A DNA stretch of 64,000 nucleotides from Pararhizobium sp. IMCC3301 (lineage in GTDB: Bacteria; Pseudomonadota; Alphaproteobacteria; Rhizobiales; GCA-2746425), in contig NZ_CP132336.1 in NCBI RefSeq assembly GCF_030758315.1, forward strand, positions 3,811,001 through 3,875,000, in the 5' to 3' direction. The notes beneath the pieces were generated by a model. That model was not told the origin of the DNA, ran no database searches, and saw only the letters and a program-made list of their open reading frames with translations. A program made the position numbers and the translations under genes. Shown here piece by piece: positions 45,088 through 55,047 of this stretch. Within the stretch, counting starts at the first letter, position 1. Each line of letters begins with the position of its first letter.

Positions 45088-46080
45088 CTAAATTGGTGTG
45101 CGCCAATCTATCGTCAGGGGCGCAGTTGAACCGCGCTCGATCAGCATGTTCGGGATCAATAGGCGCATCGGTGCAAGTTTTAGCGAGGGGTGTCTCAGGC
45201 GGGTGTCGAGTCGTCGCACGGCCGCACGGCCAAATTCCTGTGCTTTTATTTTGACAGTGGTCAGGGTTGGGCTAACCTGAAGGGCGGGGCTGAAATCTCC
45301 GAAACCCACGACCGAAACGTCGCGCGGAATGCGCCAGCCACGCGACAGGATGTCAGAATAGGCGGTGATAGCCAGCCCGTCGTGACCGCAGAAAAAAGCG
45401 GTTGGATGGCCACCCTCGGCCAGAACCCGGTCGAGCCCTTGGGTAAACGTCGTGTCGCCACCCCATGTCACGTCATAGCAGGTCATGCCAAGTGTCGCCT
45501 CGACCACTTCCTGCAGGCCCAGCAGACGTTCCCGCCGACCGCGCAAATCGATGTCGCCATGGACAAAGACAATCTCGCGGTGGCCCAGATCATAGAGATA
45601 TGTGCCGGTGGCAACGCCAGCCTCGCGGTCGGTGCCGCCGACGAGATCAACTTGTTCCAACGGATCGGCCCAACCAGACCGCACCACGGGTTTGGCGCTA
45701 TTCATGATCTGCGCCAGTGAGGGTTTGTGCTGCACATTGACTGAGAAAATGGCGTCGCAGCCGTCAATGAACTTCTTGAGATCGCCGTCTCCGGCGGTCC
45801 AATGGGCGCGGATCGTGTAGCCAAGGCGCGCCGCCTCGCTTTGCAGGCCGTTTTGAATCTGGACGTTCATCTCGCCGTTGGCGTGATCTTCGACATCGAA
45901 AACCGCGCCGATGATGAAGGTGTTGCGCGTCGGGCGGTTGTACCCAAGGTTTGTAGCTGCCTCGATCACACGGGCACGTGTGGTCTCACTGACGCCCGGC
46001 TTGCCGGACAGCGCGCGGGAGACAGCGAACTTGGACAGACCGGTTTGTTCGGCGATGATTCGGAGGGTAATTTTACTCAT
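45088..46080 (-). CDS. LacI-family transcriptional regulator
   Basis: From ATG 46080 the product is 330 residues. The DNA-binding domain is SKITLRIIAEQTGLSKFAVS followed by RALSGKPGVSETTRARVIEA and the hinge LGYNRP. The periplasmic-binding-like effector domain follows (FIIGAVFDVEDHANGEMNVQ, HREIVFVHGDIDLRGRRERL, TAFFCGHDGLAITAYSDIL). It is divergent from the sugar/peptide-type binding protein and GH genes, so it most likely represses them in the absence of the oligosaccharide. Its stop codon lies in the CTAA that flanks IS701 copy B, so the insertion ended exactly at the end of the gene. Confidence 0.9.
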   Translation of the reverse strand: MSKITLRIIAEQTGLSKFAVSRALSGKPGVSETTRARVIEAATNLGYNRPTRNTFIIGAVFDVEDHANGEMNVQIQNGLQSEAARLGYTIRAHWTAGDGDLKKFIDGCDAIFSVNVQHKPSLAQIMNSAKPVVRSGWADPLEQVDLVGGTDREAGVATGTYLYDLGHREIVFVHGDIDLRGRRERLLGLQEVVEATLGMTCYDVTWGGDTTFTQGLDRVLAEGGHPTAFFCGHDGLAITAYSDILSRGWRIPRDVSVVGFGDFSPALQVSPTLTTVKIKAQEFGRAAVRRLDTRLRHPSLKLAPMRLLIPNMLIERGSTAPLTIDWRTPI

Positions 46081-46257
46081 CCGTGCCTCATGGTGTTGCC
46101 GCAATGCGGCGGGTTTTGGTCAACTTATTGATTTCCAACGATTGCGCTGTGTTTGCTAATTCAGAAACCTTTCTTTTACATAACGCTTTACCTAACGATA
46201 TTCGATGTATGATGCTATGGGGGAACCAAAATATTGTTTTTTTCTGGGAGAAACAGC

Positions 46258-48150
46258 ATGAACAGGATTGGCAGACGTAGCTTTATTATGTCCACTACTG
46301 CCCTTGTCGGGGTCGCATTGAGCGGCATTCCGGCATTTGCACAAGAGGTTGATTTACCACCTCAAGACGCAAGATTACCCGAAAACCCACTGATTATAAC
46401 ACCAACGGACCGGCCGGGCGCGCAGGGTGGCACTTGGAACCACGCACTTGTTGGTGGTGGATCCTTGTCGATGCTGATCCGCTATCAGGGTTACGAGCCA
46501 CTGGTGCGTTTTACTCCGGACTGGTCTGGCCTGGAGGCTAACGTTGCAGAAAGTTATGAAGTCAACGCGGATTCAACGGTCTATACCTTCCACTTGCGCA
46601 AGGGGCATAAATGGTCAGATGGCGAACCTTATACGACCGAAGACATCCGTTTTTGGTATGAAGACATTTTTCAGGACCCCGAGGCCCCATCGACCAAAGG
46701 CCAGAGTTATTGGCAGGCCAACGGCGAAGTTGCGAAAATTGAGATTGTCGATGAAACGACCTTCCGCGTTGTCTTCGCTTCGCCCAATGGTTTTTTTGCC
46801 CAGGGTCTTGCATGGGCCAACCAGGATCAGCTGACAAAAGCACCTGCCCATTACCTCAAGCAGTTTCATATAAGGTATAATCCAAAAGCCAATGAACTGG
46901 CGCAAGAGCGAGGGTTTGAAAGCTGGGTTGCGCTGTTTGCACGCGAGCACGGTCTGGATGAGGACAACGTTCATTTCCAGAACTCGGCCCGTCCGACCTT
47001 GAATGCATGGAAATTCACATCAGCACCAGGCGAAGACACCGAGCGCGCCATCGCCAAGCGCAACCCCTATTACCACAAGGTCGATACCGAAGGGACACAA
47101 CTGCCCTATTTCGATCAGGTGGTTTATCAGATGGTTGCTGATCCGGAGGTTCTGCTGTTGAAGACCCTTCAGGGTGAAATCGACATGATGGACCAATACA
47201 TCGCCACGCCAGCAAACAAGCCGGTGTTGTTCGACGGTAAGCAGGATGGGGACTATGATTTCTATTCCCTGAAAGAAACCGCTGCGAATGTAATGGTGTT
47301 CCAGTTGAATCTGAACCACACTGATGCGGTCAAGAACGAGCTCTACAATAACATCGAGTTCCGTCAGGCGCTATCGGTTGCCATTAACCGGCAGGATCTG
47401 ATTGACGCGGTGTTCGTTGGGCAGGGCAAGCCAGCGCAGCCTTCGATCAACGACAGCGATCCGCTCTATAATGAACGGCTGGCGACGCAGTTCACGCAGT
47501 ACGATCCTGATCTGGCCAACAAGATGCTTGATGCCATCGTGCCTGAGCGGGATGGGGACGGTTATCGCCTTGATCCATCGGGGCGGCGCCTGTCGATTCT
47601 GTTTGAGATTGATCAGGTGCGGTCGACGTTTATCGACATGTTCGAATTGGCAATCCCTATGTTCCAGGCCGTGGGCATTGATGCACAAATCCGCACGATG
47701 GACCGCTCTCTTTGGGAAACACGGGTGCGCAATGGTCGCGACTTTGACGCCTCGGCGCATCAATTTGGCGCTAATGGTGGCATAGCTGCGATGCTCGATC
47801 CACGGTACTTCGTACCCTACAGCACCAACTCAATCTATGCGCCGGGCTGGTCGCTTTACTTCAGATCGCCCGACAACCCGGATGCGATTGAGCCACCGCA
47901 GGAGATCAAAGATCAGCAACAGCGCTATCGCGATCTGCTGGCCACCGGTGATCTGGCGGCGCAGCAGGCCAAGATGGCCGAGATACTCGAGGCTGCTGCG
48001 GATCAATTCCTTGTCTTTGGCGTCTCACTGCCGCCGAACGGATATGGTGTGGTCAAGAATGATATGGTCAACACCATGCCAGTAATGGCCAACAGCTTTG
48101 GGTGGCCAACACCGGGGCCGTCAAGGCCGGAGCAGTTCTTCAAGAACTGA
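46258..48150 (+). CDS. Extracellular solute-binding protein, family 5 (oligopeptide/oligosaccharide type)
   Basis: ATG 46258 follows GGGAG by seven bases. The 630-residue protein starts with a twin-arginine-like signal (GRRSFIMSTTALVGVALSGI, cleavage near AFAQ-EV). SBP_bac_5 features include YEPLVRFTPDWSGLEANVAE, YTFHLRKGHKWSDGEPYTTE and NIEFRQALSVAINRQDLIDA. Members bind peptides, nickel or plant oligosaccharides; the GH neighbours favour a saccharide. A hairpin follows the stop. Confidence 0.9.
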   Translation: MNRIGRRSFIMSTTALVGVALSGIPAFAQEVDLPPQDARLPENPLIITPTDRPGAQGGTWNHALVGGGSLSMLIRYQGYEPLVRFTPDWSGLEANVAESYEVNADSTVYTFHLRKGHKWSDGEPYTTEDIRFWYEDIFQDPEAPSTKGQSYWQANGEVAKIEIVDETTFRVVFASPNGFFAQGLAWANQDQLTKAPAHYLKQFHIRYNPKANELAQERGFESWVALFAREHGLDEDNVHFQNSARPTLNAWKFTSAPGEDTERAIAKRNPYYHKVDTEGTQLPYFDQVVYQMVADPEVLLLKTLQGEIDMMDQYIATPANKPVLFDGKQDGDYDFYSLKETAANVMVFQLNLNHTDAVKNELYNNIEFRQALSVAINRQDLIDAVFVGQGKPAQPSINDSDPLYNERLATQFTQYDPDLANKMLDAIVPERDGDGYRLDPSGRRLSILFEIDQVRSTFIDMFELAIPMFQAVGIDAQIRTMDRSLWETRVRNGRDFDASAHQFGANGGIAAMLDPRYFVPYSTNSIYAPGWSLYFRSPDNPDAIEPPQEIKDQQQRYRDLLATGDLAAQQAKMAEILEAAADQFLVFGVSLPPNGYGVVKNDMVNTMPVMANSFGWPTPGPSRPEQFFKN

Positions 48151-48165
48151 TCGTTTGATACCAAT

Positions 48166-48197
48166 GTGCGGCCCGGTTTCTTCCCGACGGGCCGCAC
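48166..48197 (+). terminator. Hairpin after the binding-protein gene
   Basis: GTGCGGCCC pairs perfectly with GGGCCGCAC (9 bp, 14-nt loop), followed by GCCTTTTCC. It lies 16 bp after the binding-protein stop and 29 bp before the GHL6 start. A partial terminator that keeps binding-protein mRNA in excess is likely. Confidence 0.65.
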
Positions 48198-48225
48198 GCC
48201 TTTTCCCTGGAATTGAGAGTACGAC

Positions 48226-50346
48226 ATGCCCGACACGGCACATGATGCTGCACGTCTTTTGCGGAGTTCTGAATGGCATCGCGGGGCGACCCGCTGGACG
48301 CAGTTGACGCTGGCCGAGGACGATCCGGTAAAGTTCGATGTGAATGAGTGGATCGACGTGTTTCGGCAGACAGGATCAAACGCCACTTGCATAAGTGCAG
48401 GCGGGTATATCGCCTATTACCCGACAAAGGTGCCCTACCATTATCGTAGCAAATGGCTGGGCGATACCGACCCGTTTGGCGCGTTGGTCGATGGCGCGCG
48501 GGCGCGGTCTATGCATGTGATGGCGCGTGTTGATCCACATGCAATTCATAGTGATGCCGCCGAAGCGCATCCCGAATGGGTGGCCGTCGATGCCACGAGC
48601 AATCCGCGGCGGCACTGGGCGTTTCCCGATGTCTGGGTCACCTGCGCCTATGGCGACTACAACATGGAATATATGCCTGAGATCGTGCGTGAAATTGTGC
48701 GCGAATATGACATTGATGCGGTTTTCGCCAACCGCTGGCAGGGGCATGGTATCTGCTATTGCGAGGGCTGCGCCAAGCGGTTCCGCGATGCCTCGGGTCA
48801 TGATTTGCCGCAAGGTAGCAATCCCGATGACGCCGCATGGCGGGCCTGGGTGGCGTGGCGGCGCGATCGGTTGACGAAATTGGTTGTCGATTGGGACCGC
48901 GCGGTGCAGGCGATCCGGCCCAATGCAAGCTTTATCCCCAATATGGGGGGTGCTTCGCTCATGGAATTTGATCTGGAAACGATCGAGGCTCATTGCCCGT
49001 TTCTGGTGGTTGATCATCAGGGTCGCCATGGGCTTGAGCCGGTCTGGATGGCGGGACGCAACGCCAAACGCATCCGCGCCACATTCCGTGACCGGTCTGT
49101 GGTGCTGATCACATCTGTCGGACCGGAAGAGCCGGTGCACCGCTGGAAGGATTCCGTTACCACCGGACCAGAAATAACCAGCTGGATCGGTGACGGAGTG
49201 GCGCATGGAATGCTGCCATGGTTTACCAAGTTTAACGGGGTCATTCCCGATCCGCGCTGGATCGCGCCGGTGGCCGAAGGTTTTGATCTGCACGCAAAGT
49301 TGGAACCTGCGCTGGAGGCGACGAAGCCCGCCTGCGAAATTGCCATTCTGGATGCGACCACGACCTTGCGTCTGTTTGATTGGACCAACCGCGATCAGGC
49401 CGAGGCAGATGAAAAGGGCTTCTGTCACGCGCTGGTCGAGGCTGGGTTGTCGTTCGAGTTTGTCTCCGATCACGCGATGACAGACGAGATGCTGGACCGG
49501 TTCCGTGTGCTGATCCTGCCCAATGCGCGGTGTTTGTCCGACGTGCAATGCGCGTTGATTACCGATTGGGTCGAACGCGGCGGCAATCTGATCGTTGCGG
49601 GCGAAAGCGCCATGGCCGGCGAGGACGGCGTGCCGCGCGCAGAATGTGGGTTGGCCAGGGTTTTGGGCACGCGGCTCACCGTGGCGCCACGCGGACCAGT
49701 CAAGAATACCTATGTCGAACTGTCGGGTGATCATCCGATAAACGCCGGTTATGAGGGCGCCGAACGGATCATCGGCGGCATTCGTCTTGTCGGGATTGAG
49801 GCAGACCAAGACACTGAGACGCCGTTTCTTTACATCCCTGATTTCCCCGATCTGCCGATGGAGGAGGTCTATCCTCGCGATGCGGCCACAGCGCCTGCAG
49901 TTGTGACGCGCCAGACACCATCCGGGGGGCGTACGGTACATATCCCATGGAACATCGGCGCTACCTTTTGGGACGTACAGGCCAAGGATCATCAGCGTTT
50001 GATGGAAAACGCGGTCCGTTGGGCACTATCCGGGCCCGCGATGGTCGAAGTGACGGGCAAAGGCGTTCTGGATATTGGTGTGCGACTGGGGGAAGGGGCG
50101 GCGCTTGTTACACTTGTGAACCTTACCAACCCGATGATGTGGAAGGCGCCGATCCATGAGATTTACCCCGTTGGGCCGCTGGAGGTGTCGATTGCCCTCC
50201 CTGTGGGTGTAACCGGTGTGGCGGCGCATCTGCCGATTACCGACAACGCTGCAGATGTAACCCTGCGCGATGGTCGCGCCATTGTAACCGTGCCGCATAT
50301 TGATATCGTTGAGGCAGTTCATTTGACATGGAAGGTGCCTGCCTGA
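48226..50346 (+). CDS. Putative glycoside hydrolase (GHL6-like) with beta-galactosidase trimerisation-type domain
   Basis: The 706-residue cytoplasmic protein has a TIM-barrel-like N-terminal half with GARARSMHVMARVDPHAIHS, EYDIDAVFANRWQGHGICYC and the Cys triplet C177, C179, C182 (CYCEGC), the recurrent pattern of hypothetical glycosyl hydrolase family 6. The C-terminal half looks like a trimerisation/Rossmann domain (LPNARCLSDVQCALITDWVE, GGNLIVAGESAMAGEDGVPR). No biochemical activity is established for GHL6 to my knowledge. Its place between transporter genes, with GH42 downstream, suggests intracellular processing of an imported oligosaccharide. Confidence 0.78.
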   Translation: MPDTAHDAARLLRSSEWHRGATRWTQLTLAEDDPVKFDVNEWIDVFRQTGSNATCISAGGYIAYYPTKVPYHYRSKWLGDTDPFGALVDGARARSMHVMARVDPHAIHSDAAEAHPEWVAVDATSNPRRHWAFPDVWVTCAYGDYNMEYMPEIVREIVREYDIDAVFANRWQGHGICYCEGCAKRFRDASGHDLPQGSNPDDAAWRAWVAWRRDRLTKLVVDWDRAVQAIRPNASFIPNMGGASLMEFDLETIEAHCPFLVVDHQGRHGLEPVWMAGRNAKRIRATFRDRSVVLITSVGPEEPVHRWKDSVTTGPEITSWIGDGVAHGMLPWFTKFNGVIPDPRWIAPVAEGFDLHAKLEPALEATKPACEIAILDATTTLRLFDWTNRDQAEADEKGFCHALVEAGLSFEFVSDHAMTDEMLDRFRVLILPNARCLSDVQCALITDWVERGGNLIVAGESAMAGEDGVPRAECGLARVLGTRLTVAPRGPVKNTYVELSGDHPINAGYEGAERIIGGIRLVGIEADQDTETPFLYIPDFPDLPMEEVYPRDAATAPAVVTRQTPSGGRTVHIPWNIGATFWDVQAKDHQRLMENAVRWALSGPAMVEVTGKGVLDIGVRLGEGAALVTLVNLTNPMMWKAPIHEIYPVGPLEVSIALPVGVTGVAAHLPITDNAADVTLRDGRAIVTVPHIDIVEAVHLTWKVPA

Positions 50347-51332
50347 TGTGGGGTTATTTTCTCAAACGGATATTGTTGATGGTGCCGACGATGTTCGGCA
50401 TCTCGGTAATTTCGTTTTTCATCATTCAACTGCCGCCGGGTGATTATCTGACGTCGCTTATGGCGTCGATGGCCGACAGCGGTCAGACGGTTGATCCGGC
50501 CGAGCTTGCCCGGATGCGGGCCACTTACGGCCTTGATGATCCGATGGCGCTGCAATATTTCAAATGGATCAGCGGCATCGTGCTTCGGGGCGATTTTGGC
50601 TACTCGTTTGAATGGGGCCGCCCGGTCAGCGAGTTGATCTGGGATCGTATGGGAGCGACCCTGTCGATCTCGATGGCGGCATTGGTATTTGTCTGGGCAG
50701 TGTCGCTGCCCATTGGCATCTATTCCGCCGTGCGCCGTCATTCTATTGGCGATCACGTGGCAACGTTTTTCGGTTTTCTGGGTCTGGCGATCCCGAATTT
50801 CATTCTCGCGCTGACATTGATGTATGTCAGCTACAAATATTTCGGTCAGAGCGTTGGCGGGCTGTTTTCGCCGGAATATGTCGGGGCTGACTGGTCATGG
50901 GGCCGGGTCTGGGACCTGATGAAACATCTCTGGATTCCGGTGATTGTCATTGGCACTTCGGGTACCGCTGCTCTGATCCGCATTCTACGGGCCAATCTGA
51001 CCGATGAGTTATCAAAGCCCTATGTTGTGACCGCGCGGGCCAAAGGTCTGTCGGAATACAAGGTGATCATGCGTTATCCGGTGCGCATCGCGCTCAATCC
51101 CTTTGTCTCGGCGATTGGCTGGGTGCTGCCGCAGTTGATCTCTGGCGTCACGATTACCGCGATTGTCCTGAACCTGCCAACGGCTGGACCGCTTTTGCTG
51201 CGGGCGCTGGTAAGTCAGGACATGTATCTGGCCGGTAGTTTCATTCTGCTTATGGGGGTGCTGACTCTAATCGGGATGTTGGTGTCCGATCTGCTGCTGG
51301 CCCTGCTTGACCCGCGCATAAGGTTCACCTGA
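50346..51332 (+). CDS. dppB: ABC transporter permease, DppB/OppB family
   Basis: ATG 50346 overlaps the GHL6 stop by one base. The 328-residue protein starts MWGYFLKRILLMVPTMFGIS and has PPGDYLTSLMASMADSGQTV and RANLTDELSKPYVVTARAKG, then LSEYKVI, the EAA loop. It forms the channel with DppC. The dpp symbol is a family label, not evidence of peptide transport. Confidence 0.9.
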   Translation: MWGYFLKRILLMVPTMFGISVISFFIIQLPPGDYLTSLMASMADSGQTVDPAELARMRATYGLDDPMALQYFKWISGIVLRGDFGYSFEWGRPVSELIWDRMGATLSISMAALVFVWAVSLPIGIYSAVRRHSIGDHVATFFGFLGLAIPNFILALTLMYVSYKYFGQSVGGLFSPEYVGADWSWGRVWDLMKHLWIPVIVIGTSGTAALIRILRANLTDELSKPYVVTARAKGLSEYKVIMRYPVRIALNPFVSAIGWVLPQLISGVTITAIVLNLPTAGPLLLRALVSQDMYLAGSFILLMGVLTLIGMLVSDLLLALLDPRIRFT

Positions 51333-52501
51333 TGGAAAAGATATCACAGATACCAGAGGAAACCGGCCCCGCGATCAGTCCACTGCGCCCCGGTGAGGAT
51401 GCAAGCAAGATTGCGGTGTCAGGCCAATGGACGCTGATCCGGCAGAAGTTTTTCGCCAACAAGGTGGCGGTTTTTGCCGGGATCGTCGTGCTCCTGTTTT
51501 ATCTCGTCGGGCTGTTTGCCGAGTTTCTGGCGCCCACATCGCCCACGCTGGCACAGCCGCGTTTCACCTATGCACCGCCGCAAAGCATTGATTTCTTTGT
51601 AACAGATGAAAGTGGCGACCGGCACTGGCAGCCACACGTCAAGGGTTACACCATGACCGTGAACCAGGAGTCTCTGCGTCGCTCGTTTGCGATCGATGAA
51701 ACAGCGGTGATCCCGATTGGATTCTTTGTTGAAGGGACGTCCTATCGGCTCTGGGGTCTGTTTGAGATGGATACCCATCTGATTGGGCCGCTGGACGCTA
51801 GTAAACCGATGAACCTGCTGGGCACCGACAGTCTTGGCCGGGATCTGATGAGCCGACTGATCTATGGAACACGGGTGTCGATGTCGATTGGCCTGATCGG
51901 TGTCATTTCGAGCCTGTTTATTGGCGTCGTTCTGGGGGCGCTTTCGGGGTATTATGGCGGTTGGACCGATATCGTCATCCAGCGTCTGATCGAAGTGACG
52001 AGCGCGATGCCGACAATCCCGCTTTGGCTCGGTCTTGCCGCTGCTGTGCCGATCACGTGGTCTCCGCTGACCGTCTATTTCATGGTGACGCTGATCGTGT
52101 CGCTCTTGGCCTGGACGAGTCTTGCGCGTGAAGTGCGGGGCCGGTTTCTGGCACTGCGTGACGAGGATTTCGTGACGGCCGCCATATTGGATGGATCCGG
52201 CCAGGCGCGTGTTATTTTCCGGCACATCTTACCCTCGTTGACCTCGCATATTCTTGCCGTGGTGACGCTGGCGATCCCGACGATGATCGTTGCGGAAACG
52301 GCGCTGTCGTTTCTTGGTATAGGGTTGAAATCACCGGTGGTCAGTTGGGGTGTGCTGCTTCAGGACGCGCAGAATATCCGCACGGTGGCGACAGCGCCCT
52401 GGTTGCTGGTCTGGCCCGCAGGAGCGGTGGTTCTGACCGTCCTATCATTCAATTTCCTGGGCGACGGGATGCGTGATGCCGCAGACCCTTACGCGACATG
52501 A
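51332..52501 (+). CDS. dppC: ABC transporter permease, DppC/OppC family
   Basis: ATG 51332 overlaps the DppB stop. The 389-residue protein is longer than typical DppC because of a periplasmic insertion between TM1 and TM2 (from about residue 70 to 150, including DESGDRHWQPHVKGYTMTVN). The permease core has LGTDSLGRDLMSRLIYGTRV and REVRGRFLALRDEDFVTAAI. Insertions of this kind occur in saccharide-linked relatives. The stop overlaps the ATPase start (ATGA). Confidence 0.9.
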   Translation: MEKISQIPEETGPAISPLRPGEDASKIAVSGQWTLIRQKFFANKVAVFAGIVVLLFYLVGLFAEFLAPTSPTLAQPRFTYAPPQSIDFFVTDESGDRHWQPHVKGYTMTVNQESLRRSFAIDETAVIPIGFFVEGTSYRLWGLFEMDTHLIGPLDASKPMNLLGTDSLGRDLMSRLIYGTRVSMSIGLIGVISSLFIGVVLGALSGYYGGWTDIVIQRLIEVTSAMPTIPLWLGLAAAVPITWSPLTVYFMVTLIVSLLAWTSLAREVRGRFLALRDEDFVTAAILDGSGQARVIFRHILPSLTSHILAVVTLAIPTMIVAETALSFLGIGLKSPVVSWGVLLQDAQNIRTVATAPWLLVWPAGAVVLTVLSFNFLGDGMRDAADPYAT

Positions 52502-54222
52502 GCGCCGAGATGACCCAGCTTGAGATGGCCCAACCAGATGTGGCGCAAGAGCCGGTTCTGACCGTGCGCAATCTCAGTCTGGATTTCCACCTGCGGACCC
52601 ATATTCTGCATGCAGTGCGGGATGTGAGCTTTGATCTCTATCCTGGTAAAACCCTGTGTCTTGTCGGTGAGAGCGGCTCTGGCAAATCGGTAACGGCGCG
52701 GGCGCTTTTACGGTTGATTGATGCACAGGCGAAGGTGTCGGGCGGTGAGATCACTTTGCGTGGGCCCAAGGGGCCGCTGGCCCTTCATGCCCTGGCGTCC
52801 AACAGCCGCGAAATACGTGCTGTGCGCGGTGGGCGGATTGGCCTGATCTTTCAGGAGCCGATGTCCTCACTGTCGCCGGTACGGACCATTGGCACGCAGA
52901 TTGTCGAGGCGCTGCTTTTGCACCGCAAGATGACCAAGGCAGAGGCCAAGGCCGAGACGGTAAATCTGCTGCGGCAGGTCGAGATCGCTCAGCCAGAACA
53001 TATGGCGGACCGCTATACGTTCGAATTTTCGGGGGGCATGCGGCAGCGCGCAATGATCGCCATGGCGCTGGCCTGTGATCCCGACATCCTGATTGCGGAT
53101 GAGCCAACCACCGCACTTGATGTCACCACGCAGGCCGAGATCATGGATCTGATCGCGCGCCTTCAGGCCGAGCGTGGGATGGCCATGCTGATGATCACCC
53201 ATGACCTTGGCCTTGTCGCCGAGGTCGCCGATCATGTCGCAGTGATGCGCTGGGGAAAGATCGTCGAACAAGGGCCGGTGGACGACATTTTTTACGGTGC
53301 TCAGCACCCTTACACCAAGGCGCTGCTGGCCGCGACTGTGCGCCTTGATACAGCGGTAAAGCGCATTGCGCCGAATAGGGCTGGGCAGCCACTATTGCAG
53401 GCGCGGGGGTTGACCAAGGGGTTTGGCGCCACAAATTGGCGTGGCAAAAAAACTTATGAAATCAAAGCTGTCGACGCTGTCAGCCTTGATCTCTGGCCTG
53501 GTGAAAACTTGGGAATCGTGGGCGAGAGCGGTTCCGGAAAAACAACGCTTGGGCGGATGCTCTTACGGATTGTCGAGCCGTCTGAGGGCAGCATTTTGTG
53601 GCATGGCGATGAGGGTGCCGAGGAAGTCACGCAGATGCCGCGACCCGATCTGGCGCGCTATCGCTCGGCTGTACGCCTGGTTTTTCAGGACCCCTTCGCG
53701 TCGCTCAATCCGCGGATGACGGTAAAGCAAGTGATAGCCGATCCGCTTATTGTGGGCGGCGGCATGAGCGATGTTGCGCTCAATGCGCGTGTGGCGGAAT
53801 TGCTGGAACTGGTTGGTCTGGAACAGTCCGCGATGGAGCGCTATCCGCACGCCTTTTCCGGTGGTCAGCGTCAGCGGATCAGCATTGCCCGCGCTCTTGC
53901 TTCGAACCCCCGTGTGATCATTGCGGATGAGGCAACATCAGCGCTGGATGTGTCGATCCGGGCGCAGGTGCTGGATCTGCTCCTTGACCTGCAAAAGCGG
54001 CTCGACCTCAGCTTTATCTTTATCGCGCATGACATTTCGGTGGTGCGGTATTTCTGTGATCGGGTTGCCGTGATGCATCAGGGCCGGATCGTCGAGACGG
54101 GATCCGCCGAGCAAATCTGCACCGCCCCTGCTGAACTTTATACCCAGAGCCTGATTTCCGCCGTGCCGAACCCTGATCCTCGTAATCGGCGGATGCTTCA
54201 CCGCACGCGATTTAACGCCTGA
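52498..54222 (+). CDS. Fused dual ABC ATPase (DppD-DppF)
   Basis: The 574-residue protein carries two complete nucleotide-binding domains. Domain 1 has Walker [15 protein letters not shown], signature [15 protein letters not shown] and Walker [13 protein letters not shown]. Domain 2 has [29 protein letters not shown] and [12 protein letters not shown]. Both contain the oligopeptide-type C-terminal extension ([16 protein letters not shown] in the first). One polypeptide thus replaces the separate DppD and DppF subunits. Confidence 0.95.
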   Translation: MSAEMTQLEMAQPDVAQEPVLTVRNLSLDFHLRTHILHAVRDVSFDLYPGKTLCLVGESGSGKSVTARALLRLIDAQAKVSGGEITLRGPKGPLALHALASNSREIRAVRGGRIGLIFQEPMSSLSPVRTIGTQIVEALLLHRKMTKAEAKAETVNLLRQVEIAQPEHMADRYTFEFSGGMRQRAMIAMALACDPDILIADEPTTALDVTTQAEIMDLIARLQAERGMAMLMITHDLGLVAEVADHVAVMRWGKIVEQGPVDDIFYGAQHPYTKALLAATVRLDTAVKRIAPNRAGQPLLQARGLTKGFGATNWRGKKTYEIKAVDAVSLDLWPGENLGIVGESGSGKTTLGRMLLRIVEPSEGSILWHGDEGAEEVTQMPRPDLARYRSAVRLVFQDPFASLNPRMTVKQVIADPLIVGGGMSDVALNARVAELLELVGLEQSAMERYPHAFSGGQRQRISIARALASNPRVIIADEATSALDVSIRAQVLDLLLDLQKRLDLSFIFIAHDISVVRYFCDRVAVMHQGRIVETGSAEQICTAPAELYTQSLISAVPNPDPRNRRMLHRTRFNA

Positions 54223-54258
54223 GCCAAACCCGTTTCGCAAGAGAAGACTATAGAGGAT

Positions 54259-55047
54259 ATGATGCCCAAATTCTGCGCCAACCTGTCGATGCTCTATACT
54301 GAGTACGATTTTCTTGACCGCTTTGCCGCTGCGGCGGCGGACGGGTTTTCCGGGGTGGAATACCTGGGTCCCTACGACCATTCAGAGACGGAAGTTGCCG
54401 CTGCGTTAAACGGGGCGGGGCTGACGCAGGTCCTGTTCAATGTGCCTTCGGGCGATTGGGCGGGTGGTGAGCGTGGCCTATTGTGCCTGCCAGACAGGAT
54501 CGAGGAATTCCGCGCCGGAGTGGATACCGCGTTGCACTATGCGGCGGCGCTGGATTGCAAGCAGATTAACTGTCTGGCCGGCATCGCGCCTGAGGGGGTG
54601 CCCACCGCCGAACTGGATGCGACGATGATCGAAAACCTCGCCTATGCCGCGCCGCGGATGGAGGCAGCGGGGATACGGCTTCTGCTTGAACCGGTAAACA
54701 ACCGCGACATTCCCGGTTTTCATCTATCCCGCGTCGATCACGCGCTGCGGATCATCGAGCAGGTCGAGCATGCAAACCTCTGGCTGCAATATGATTTCTA
54801 CCATGCGCAGATCATGCAGGGCGATTTGGTGCCGACGTTCGAGCGCAATCAAAATCGAATCGCACACATCCAGATTGCCGATCATCCCGGCCGGCATGAG
54901 CCGGGTACCGGCGAAATCCACCATCCCTACCTGATGCAAAGCCTTGATCGTCTTGGATATGACGGCTGGGTGGGCTGCGAATACAAACCCCGCGCTGGTA
55001 CGTCTGAAGGGCTGGCCTGGATGAAGGATATGGGAGTAAAGGCATGA
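54259..55047 (+). CDS. hyi: Hydroxypyruvate isomerase family protein (Hyi)
   Basis: The 262-residue TIM-barrel protein starts KFCANLSMLYTEYDFLDRFA and has GFSGVEYLGPYDHSETEVAA, INCLAGIAPEGVP, LLLEPVNNRDIPGFHLSRVD (catalytic Glu region) and WLQYDFYHAQIMQGDLVPTF. Hyi interconverts hydroxypyruvate and tartronate semialdehyde; some relatives isomerise sugars. ATG 54262 is an alternative start. The next gene encodes the matching reductase, so the pair could feed glycerate. Confidence 0.85.
   Translation: MMPKFCANLSMLYTEYDFLDRFAAAAADGFSGVEYLGPYDHSETEVAAALNGAGLTQVLFNVPSGDWAGGERGLLCLPDRIEEFRAGVDTALHYAAALDCKQINCLAGIAPEGVPTAELDATMIENLAYAAPRMEAAGIRLLLEPVNNRDIPGFHLSRVDHALRIIEQVEHANLWLQYDFYHAQIMQGDLVPTFERNQNRIAHIQIADHPGRHEPGTGEIHHPYLMQSLDRLGYDGWVGCEYKPRAGTSEGLAWMKDMGVKA

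Noticed and set aside
48376-49992. A 538-residue minus-strand open frame opposite the GHL6 gene
   Set aside because: It is antisense to a gene with clear family motifs, has no recognisable domain and no ribosome site; it is a GC-driven shadow frame.
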